10,040 nucleotides of DNA from Pavlovales sp. CCMP2436. Its lineage: Eukaryota; Haptophyta; Pavlovophyceae; Pavlovales. Both the position numbers and the translations under genes were made by a program. How positions within the stretch are numbered: position 1 is the stretch's first letter; each line of letters starts with the position of its first letter. The stretch covers positions 85,353 to 95,392 of the forward strand of contig MU631779.1 of assembly GCA_026770615.1 (NCBI GenBank), in the 5' to 3' direction. Shown here in pieces: positions 5,414 through 10,040 of this stretch. The notes under the pieces were generated by a model. That model saw only the letters and a list, made by a program, of their open reading frames with translations. It ran no database searches and had not been told where the DNA came from.

Positions 5414-6888
5414 TCAGTAGTACAGCTTGATGAGCTCGTCGCTGACGGCGGACGGCGTGAGCACGCCTAGGTCGGTGAAGAGCAACTTGATGTATTTCGG
5501 CGGCGTGTAGTCGCGGCAGAGTCGCTCGTGTGTGAGCAGCGCAGAATCTGCGACGTCCGCGCCGGTTCCGTCGGCTGCGGCGGTCGCCACGCTCGGGGCT
5601 GGGCAGGGGGGCGCGGCCGCTCTCGTCGGCTTGGAGCCGAGGATGTCGCGCTGGTGGAGAGGGTACTGCCGCACGAACTTGAAGCTCTCCGCTATATACA
5701 TAAATATATAAATATACATAAATATATAAGTATACATAATTGGTATAGAGAATGATGAAGAAGAAGCAGCAGCAGAACAACAACAAGGAGAAGGAGGAGG
5801 AGGAGGAGAGGGAGGAGAGGAGGAGAACGAGAAGAAGAAAAAGAAGAAGGATGGCAGCAAACCTACCTGCGATGTAGAAGGGCTTGCGGTACGCGTGCGC
5901 AATGATGGCGAGCTGGCACGTGCCCACCTTTTGGGGATGGAGGTTGGGGGTGGAGGTTGGGGGGGATTGGAGGATGGGGAGATGGAGGGGAGTAAAATTA
6001 GGGCTAGTGGGGCCGCGCACCTTCAAAGTTAGGGAGTGGGGGAAGGGGGGTGGAGGTTGGGGGGAGGGGGGGGGGAGCGTTAGGGGGGAGGGGAGAGAGA
6101 GGCATAGCTGGCACGTGCCAACCTTGGAGATCACGCCGCCATTCTCGACGACGCCCTCCGCGCCGCACAGCACCAGGTCGGCGCGCTCGAGCCCGACTGC
6201 CACTGCCGCGTCGTCGATGATCGTCACGGGGATGCCCTTGTATTATTTTATGATTTTATCTGTATTATTTATCACCCCCCCCCCTCGACAGAAGTGCCAG
6301 CTGTGACAGCAGGTGCGTACATCGCATGATTAATAATAAGAAAAAGAATACCGCGTCCACGAGCGTGCGCGCGAGCCTGTAGCCCGGGCCCGACGCGTGC
6401 GACTCGGCGACGACGACGGTGAAGCGGCGCTTGAGCTGGATCGCCGCGTGCAGTAGCAGCGCGATGACTACGCGCGAGAAGCCAGTCGTGATCACCGTCG
6501 CGCCGTCGCACACGAAGGGCGCGCCGAGCTCGGCAATTTTGGCGCGCGCGCGCGTGGAGCACTCCTTGAAGAACTCACCCCGCTCGATGATCATGCGGCG
6601 GCAGGTCTCGTACTCGGAGAAGTCGAGCGCTGTGCGCGTGACGAAGCGCACGAAGAGCTCGCAGCCCGAGGCGATCGAGATCGCCTCCGCCTCGTGCGAC
6701 TTGAGCACGTCTGCTGCCGCCGCGAGCTCTATTTGCAGCCCCATTATAGTGGTCGCCTTGCTCGCCTGGATGAGCTCAATCAGCACCTTGATCGCGGCGA
6801 TGGCGCCCGGCTCGACGGCCACGTGGCTGCGAAATGAGTCGAGCGCCGCCGAGAGCTTCGCGTCCTGCTGGGCCGCGGCCATCCCCAT
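5414..6888 (-). CDS. EIF2B1: Translation initiation factor eIF2B subunit alpha, four exons
   Basis: Exons, in transcript order: 6888-6352, 6236-6123, 5927-5867, 5691-5414; all introns are GT-AG and the joined frame gives 329 aa (the human protein is about 305). eIF2B is the cytosolic guanine nucleotide exchange factor for eIF2; the alpha subunit forms a dimer in its core and helps sense phosphorylated eIF2-alpha. The N-terminal helical domain (to about residue 115) has [13 protein letters not shown] and MIIERGEFF motifs. The Rossmann-like domain follows, with [48 protein letters not shown] and the diagnostic C-terminus [20 protein letters not shown]. An Ala-rich insertion lies before the last 40 residues. 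The upstream in-frame stop is at 6919-6921; ATG 6888 (GCCATGG) is the first ATG and ATG 6882 is a possible alternative. Element B begins 74 bp past the stop. Confidence 0.95.
5692..5866 (-). other. eIF2B-alpha intron 3 (175 bp)
   Basis: Donor GCAG|GTAGGT and acceptor TATATAG|CGG; the split codon G/CG restores Ala in IAAESFKFV. A long pyrimidine tract (CTTCTT and CTCCTC repeats) fills the first half. Near the acceptor, TATATATTTATGTATA is repeated in tandem. Confidence 0.9.
5928..6122 (-). other. eIF2B-alpha intron 2 (195 bp), flanked by a coding-sequence duplication
   Basis: Donor CCAAG|GTTGGC and acceptor AAAAG|GTGGGC, phase 0. The donor-side sequence AAGGTTGGCACGTGCCAGCT (6125-6106) matches the acceptor-side AAGGTGGGCACGTGCCAGCT (5930-5911) at 19 of 20 bases. 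The intron is 65 codons long and stop-free in frame, so its retention would not break translation. The sense strand is very C-rich; the template strand has many G4-G12 runs. Confidence 0.92.
6237..6351 (-). other. eIF2B-alpha intron 1 (115 bp)
   Basis: Donor GACGCG|GTATTC and acceptor TACAAG|GGCATC, phase 0, joining LVDA to [12 protein letters not shown] as expected for the family. It is AT-rich with a run of ten G on the sense strand and contains stops in frame. Confidence 0.92.
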
Positions 6889-7041
6889 GGCCCCTCGAGC
6901 TGGAGCCAAGTGCCGTTTTTAAATGCGAGATCCCTTCTCGCACTTTTAATATTATGGGCTTTTAAAGAAACTCAATATTCAATATCATTTCGGGAGTTAG
7001 TTAGTGAATCAAATTTCGCGCGGTTTTGATCCTTGAGCGAA
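6889..7041. promoter_or_regulatory. Putative divergent promoter region between eIF2B-alpha and the 7042 fragment
   Basis: About 150 bp separate the two divergent start codons. A perfect hairpin TGCGAGA-TCCCT-TCTCGCA (6924-6942) begins 36 bp upstream of the eIF2B-alpha ATG and would probably lie in its 5' leader. GGCTTTTAAAG at 6959-6969 is AT-rich but not a good TATA box. No promoter element can be named with confidence. Confidence 0.35.
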
Positions 7042-7348
7042 ATGAACCAACGAAGCGGACGTGCTTCCGGCGCGCGTGCCTCCGTGGGCAGTTCGAACGT
7101 ACACGCGCTCGCGAACTGGGTCCGGATCGGCGACGGCGAGTTCGAGCCGCCCGGGCCTGTCTGAGGTGGGCCTCCTCGTGCTGAACTGCGACATCGCAAT
7201 GAACCCCGAGGATGTGGTGGCGCTCTCCCGCGCCGACCGTGCAGCGCAGGGCGCCGGCAACGTCTGCTTTGGCGCAGGGAAGACGCCCGCCCATGACATC
7301 CCGCAGGGCCGGCGCAGCGCTAGCACGATGGAGTCGTTCGTTTGTTAA
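7042..7348 (+). pseudogene. Divergent coding-like fragment with one frame break
   Basis: ATG 7042 opens a G/C-ending frame with NWVRIGDGEFEPPG near its end, stopping at TGA 7162-7164. The coding pattern continues in the next frame from about 7150 (LSEVGLLVLNCDIAMNPEDV, then VVALSRADRAAQGAGNVCFG) to TAA 7346-7348. A single-base shift around 7150 would join them into about 100 residues. I recognise no family. It could be a decayed gene, a real 5' exon with an unrecognised splice, or a base error. The neighbouring eIF2B-alpha gene is intact, so wholesale decay of the region is not indicated. The opposite strand is also open, but with poorer codon bias. Confidence 0.4.
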
Positions 7349-7773
7349 AGTGGGTCACTGGCCTCGAGCAAGGGGCTCGAGTAAGGGCCACCGATCCACC
7401 CCGACAGGCGCGCACCCGCTCCCCTGTCACGCAGCGCAACCGCCCGCCACCCCCTCGCGCGCAAGATGGAGCTTGGTAAAACCGAGCCGTTGTTTTGAGC
7501 TAACAATCTCTGCTCGCATTAGTCCATGGATCACGCACTGGTCCTGCGCGCTGGTAATCCAGGGACCCCTTCGCGCGCCCCCTCGCTGCGCAGCGCAGCC
7601 GCCGCCCATCGCCAAGCCGACGGCTTTTAAATTGTGCGCATGGCCGAAATGGGCCAGCGAAGTAATGGATTCGTCCTCATGAATCATTTAACCAATTTGC
7701 CCCCACCCGCCGCCAGGTGTCGCACGTACAGAGGATCGCGGACAATATAAATAGCAACGGCGAATTCGAGGCT
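7349..7773. other. GC-rich stretch without a supported gene
   Basis: An 86 aa frame on the minus strand (7687-7427) begins at an ATG and reads LAHFGHAHNLKAVGLAMGGG; it is open but unrecognised and overlaps another open frame on the plus strand. Two segments, CACGCAGCGCAACCGCCCGC (from 7429) and CTGCGCAGCGCAGCCGCCGC (from 7586), are similar and suggest an internal duplication. TATAAATAG at 7746-7754 fits a TATA box, but no gene begins close after it. Confidence 0.4.
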
Positions 7774-7981
7774 GAGGCTCAGTTCCTTAGCAAATTACAT
7801 ACAAACTACGGTTCAATTTTACTTAAAGTAATATTGAATGGCACAATAAACGAGGCTTAGTTTCGTAACGTTACGGTTTCTTATAAAATACATAAAAACA
7901 ATGAATAAAAATTAACTTCATTGCTATTGGAGGGCACACAAAACGAGACTCAGTTTCTTCACGGCGTTACGGTTTTTTATT
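7774..7981 (+). repeat. Three diverged copies of a MITE-end motif
   Basis: GAGGCTCAGTTCCTTAG (7774), CGAGGCTTAGTTTCGTAACG (7851) and CGAGACTCAGTTTCTTCACG (7944) recur at spacings of roughly 80-90 bp; the last two continue as GTTACGGTTTCTTAT and GTTACGGTTTTTTAT. They match GAGGCTCAGTTTCTTAATGC in the MITE at 3530-3689. The first copy also shares that MITE's following sequence (TTAGCAAATTACATACA against TGAGCAAAATACATACA). This is probably an array of rearranged MITE relics. Confidence 0.65.
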
Positions 7982-8958
7982 GCCCGAGACCCCCTGTATT
8001 TCACGGCGGGATTGGGATCGGGATTAAGACTCCCCGCTATCGCCGCACCCGGACTGAAATTTCTTCTAAATCACGTATCGACCCCCTCCAACAGCCGCCA
8101 CATACTGGGCTCGGCTGAAGGGGCACACAGGACTATGTGACGAGTTAGTTTTATGTTAGTCTCAGAGCAGCCACGGCAGCGTACATCCCTAAGGTTCGAC
8201 GGTGGCCTCGTACTTAACGTTCCTCTATCTACCATGGGTACGAAGCGCACCGCAAAGGGCCCTTGCCCTTTCGCGGTGTGCTTGGGCTGGGGCCGCACAC
8301 ACGACAGTCATAAGGCAGTTATAAGCACTCCGCCGGAGGTAATTTTTTTGTAGGGTTTTATTTAGGCGCATTTCGGCCACGTATCCACCGCATCTCAACC
8401 AACACTGGGACCTAGGAGCGGGGGATCCACCGCGCTCTACGCCGCCCCTGCTTACACTGAATTAGCATTCACGCGATTGGTCAAGGCCCGCACTGCTCGC
8501 GGGCCGACCATCATCGACGACTCGGAATAACGGAATGATGCGAAATAATGATACGTTTACAACTTCCTGGACAGTCAAACGCCAGTTTGAATCCGTATCA
8601 GTAATAATACATATGGGTACTAATTATAATTTTAGTAAAGTAAGGACTGCGGCGCGGCGGTCTACGGCCGCCGCTCACGTCTGCCACCCTGAGAATCTAG
8701 TCGACCATATCAGTGTGGGGTACTGCGCGCCCTCACCTACACTGAAGCCTGAGCGGCCGCCGGCCGGCGGGGGCTACGCCCCCACCTCATTACGCTCACA
8801 CAGAAAAGATGCTCTGACGTATACTGTAGGTGCGCTGACGTATCCCGCCCGATCTTAGTCAGTTTGTATCCAAACAGGCTTCAAAATCGTATCCCAACCG
8901 AAAATCGTATCACACGCGCCGTTCGGAATAACGTATCCAAACAAGCTCTACGTGCCGC
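7982..8958. other. No gene recognised; hairpins and short repeats
   Basis: Several short frames on both strands lack codon bias. Visible structures are a hairpin of AAAGGG and CCCTTT extended by GCACCGC and GCGGTGTGC (8247-8281), GGCCCGC with GCGGGCC around a 7-base loop (8485-8505), and GGGGGC-TAC-GCCCCC (8769-8783). Near the right end, short words repeat: GTATCCAAACAGGCT (8866-8880) and GTATCCAAACAAGCT (8933-8947), and AAAATCGTATC at 8883 and 8901. I found no tRNA or rRNA. Confidence 0.45.
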
Positions 8959-10040
8959 ATGCGAGGTGGTGCGCCAGCGCAAGTGCCAGTTCTCCAAGAC
9001 CCCCCCATCGCAGCTCACATCATAACGTCCTACTGCAAGATACATGCACTTCTTCACGCAGCGGGCGGCCCGATCAGAATTGACCGTACCCGTTGGGGGC
9101 GCACACTCGCACGCGCGATCCTCGCCACGCTGCCCGTCGAGCCGAAGGCCATCGCGCCTAGTGAGGTGCCTCCGGACCAGAGCCCCGAAGAAACACTTGC
9201 GGCCTCTGACAAGAATCTCAAGAAGGCATTCCATCAGAGCTGCGTCAAGGGGCTGCATATCGACAAGCTCTGGCGAAGAGCCGAGGGCTGCACCGTACTT
9301 CACGAGCTCGCGGCCACCTTGATTCACACCATCTACCAACGTGCACTGCAAGCCATTGACAGCACTACCACAATTGGGTTCAATCAAGACGTCCGTGCGC
9401 AGCCTCAGCATCTCCACCTAAACGACGTGAACCCTCTCTCCAACTACCGCGCCAACGGTTGGAAAGGGCTCAGCGGCGGCAGCTGCTCGACCCCTGCCCA
9501 GGCCAGCCGGCCCTCGCTCTTCGAGCTCCACGCCACCAAATACGCCTCCAAAGTCCAAGCCAACTCAAACGCTGACTTCGATCGCACTGGGGTCGATGCA
9601 TTTGCACACATACTCCCACCTGCCCGCCAAACCTCCCTCACCAATGCCGCCAACGTCAAGGCCGAAGCTACCGCTGCAACATTGCTCCCAACAGCCGACG
9701 CGGACGCCCGGAGAGACCACCTAGCCGGCTCCCCGCCGCCGCTGCAGCCACCACCACATCAGCCACGGCCACCGCCACCACCACCCCCACTCTCCCCCCA
9801 CAGCGGACGACGCGTGCACGGATACAGCAGCAGCGGCCGACGCCGGGCCCTCCGCCTCAGCAGCATCTACCGTCAACACAACCGCCACCGCAACCTCCGC
9901 CGCCGCCGCCACCACCACAACCACCGCCGCCACCGCCGCCACCTCAGGCACCGTCACAGCCACCAACACCGCCGCCTGGCAGTACTCGGGGCAGATGCCA
10001 CAGCCACGGCCGTGGTAGGGGTAGGACGGGTCGTGTGGGG
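8959..10040 (+). CDS. Unrecognised partial gene with a low-complexity tail
   Basis: After TAA 8929-8931 the frame stays open to the window edge, about 360 codons from the first ATG (8959). The first 150 residues look like a folded, helix-rich protein (ETLAASDKNLKKAFHQSCVK, then LHELAATLIHTIYQRALQAI) with G/C-ending codons. A polar region follows (FELHATKYASKVQANSNADF). From about 9730 the DNA is a GC-rich repeat of CCA/CCG/CAC codons: this frame gives polyproline, then a His/Arg-rich run. All three plus frames are open there until about 10014; one gives Gln/Pro-rich sequence ending in RGRCHSHGRGRGR, another an Ala/Thr linker ending in WQYSGQMPQPRPW. The true C-terminal frame is therefore uncertain. 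It could be a host gene or a retroelement structural protein; I see no zinc knuckle or catalytic motif. Confidence 0.5.
   Translation, partial: MRGGAPAQVPVLQDPPIAAHIITSYCKIHALLHAAGGPIRIDRTRWGRTLARAILATLPVEPKAIAPSEVPPDQSPEETLAASDKNLKKAFHQSCVKGLHIDKLWRRAEGCTVLHELAATLIHTIYQRALQAIDSTTTIGFNQDVRAQPQHLHLNDVNPLSNYRANGWKGLSGGSCSTPAQASRPSLFELHATKYASKVQANSNADFDRTGVDAFAHILPPARQTSLTNAANVKAEATAATLLPTADADARRDHLAGSPPPLQPPPHQPRPPPPPPPLSPHSGRRVHGYSSSGRRRALRLSSIYRQHNRHRNLRRRRHHHNHRRHRRHLRHRHSHQHRRLAVLGADATATAVVGVGRVVW
9724..9985 (+). repeat. CCR/CAC trinucleotide-rich low-complexity DNA
   Basis: Long runs of CCG, CCA, CAC and CGC with little else; prone to slippage, which makes any reading frame through it insecure. 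Confidence 0.85.

Noticed and set aside
5884..6306. Plus-strand open frame across eIF2B-alpha introns
   Set aside because: It is the shadow of the G-rich strand of intron 2 and antisense coding sequence.
6889..6909. An earlier TTG start for eIF2B-alpha
   Set aside because: A eukaryotic gene should use ATG; the ATG at 6888 has a favourable GCCATGG context.
6419..6922. Plus-strand 167-codon frame
   Set aside because: Antisense to exon 1 of eIF2B-alpha, which is firmly identified.
7001..7687. Shared motif between the minus strands at 7030-7060 and 7640-7665
   Set aside because: About 25 bp of partial similarity (CATTTCG with flanking matches) is too weak to call a repeat by eye.
8881..9411. 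Minus-strand open frame of about 177 codons from ATG 9411
   Set aside because: It lies wholly antisense to the longer plus frame from 8959, which has better codon bias and a more protein-like composition. I cannot exclude it.

Overview
The window looks like nuclear DNA of a unicellular eukaryote, most likely an alga or other protist. The only gene I can name, the alpha subunit of translation initiation factor eIF2B, lies on the minus strand and is split by three GT-AG introns. Coding DNA is GC-rich with G/C-ending codons; non-coding DNA is AT-rich, full of inverted repeats, and carries no bacterial operon structure. I cannot assign a lineage more precisely.

Layout. 1-213: 3' end of an unrecognised GC-rich gene (+). 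174-1193: its last ~45 bp recur twice downstream, each time behind the same ~80 bp AT-rich spacer, and the two repeat units flank a palindrome-bearing element (element A, 429-1064). 1194-2386: mostly no gene, with a GC-rich tandem repeat, a CCGGTGTGG dyad and the relic of a small inverted-repeat transposon. 2387-3348: a decayed (or unusually spliced) unrecognised gene (+). 3378-3481: an AT-rich imperfect inverted repeat. 3530-3689: a compact MITE bounded by TA. 3922-5339: element B, an inverted, nearly complete relative of element A with terminal inverted repeats and a TTA target duplication; a second transposon-like element (4074-4750) sits inside it.

5414-6888: eIF2B-alpha (-), 329 aa, four exons. 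Intron 2 is flanked by a 19/20 direct repeat of coding sequence containing AGGT, has a length divisible by three and has no in-frame stop: a good candidate for a recently gained intron. 7042-7348: a divergent coding-like fragment (+) with one frame break. 7349-8958: no recognised gene; relics of the MITE family, hairpins and short repeated words. 8959-10040: a long open frame (+) running off the window edge, unrecognised, with an N-terminal helical-looking part and a very GC-rich low-complexity tail.

There is no sign of the genes acting in one pathway. The theme is a housekeeping gene in a repeat-rich neighbourhood, with small non-autonomous transposons inserted next to and inside one another. 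Family and domain calls are from reading by eye; no database search was possible.
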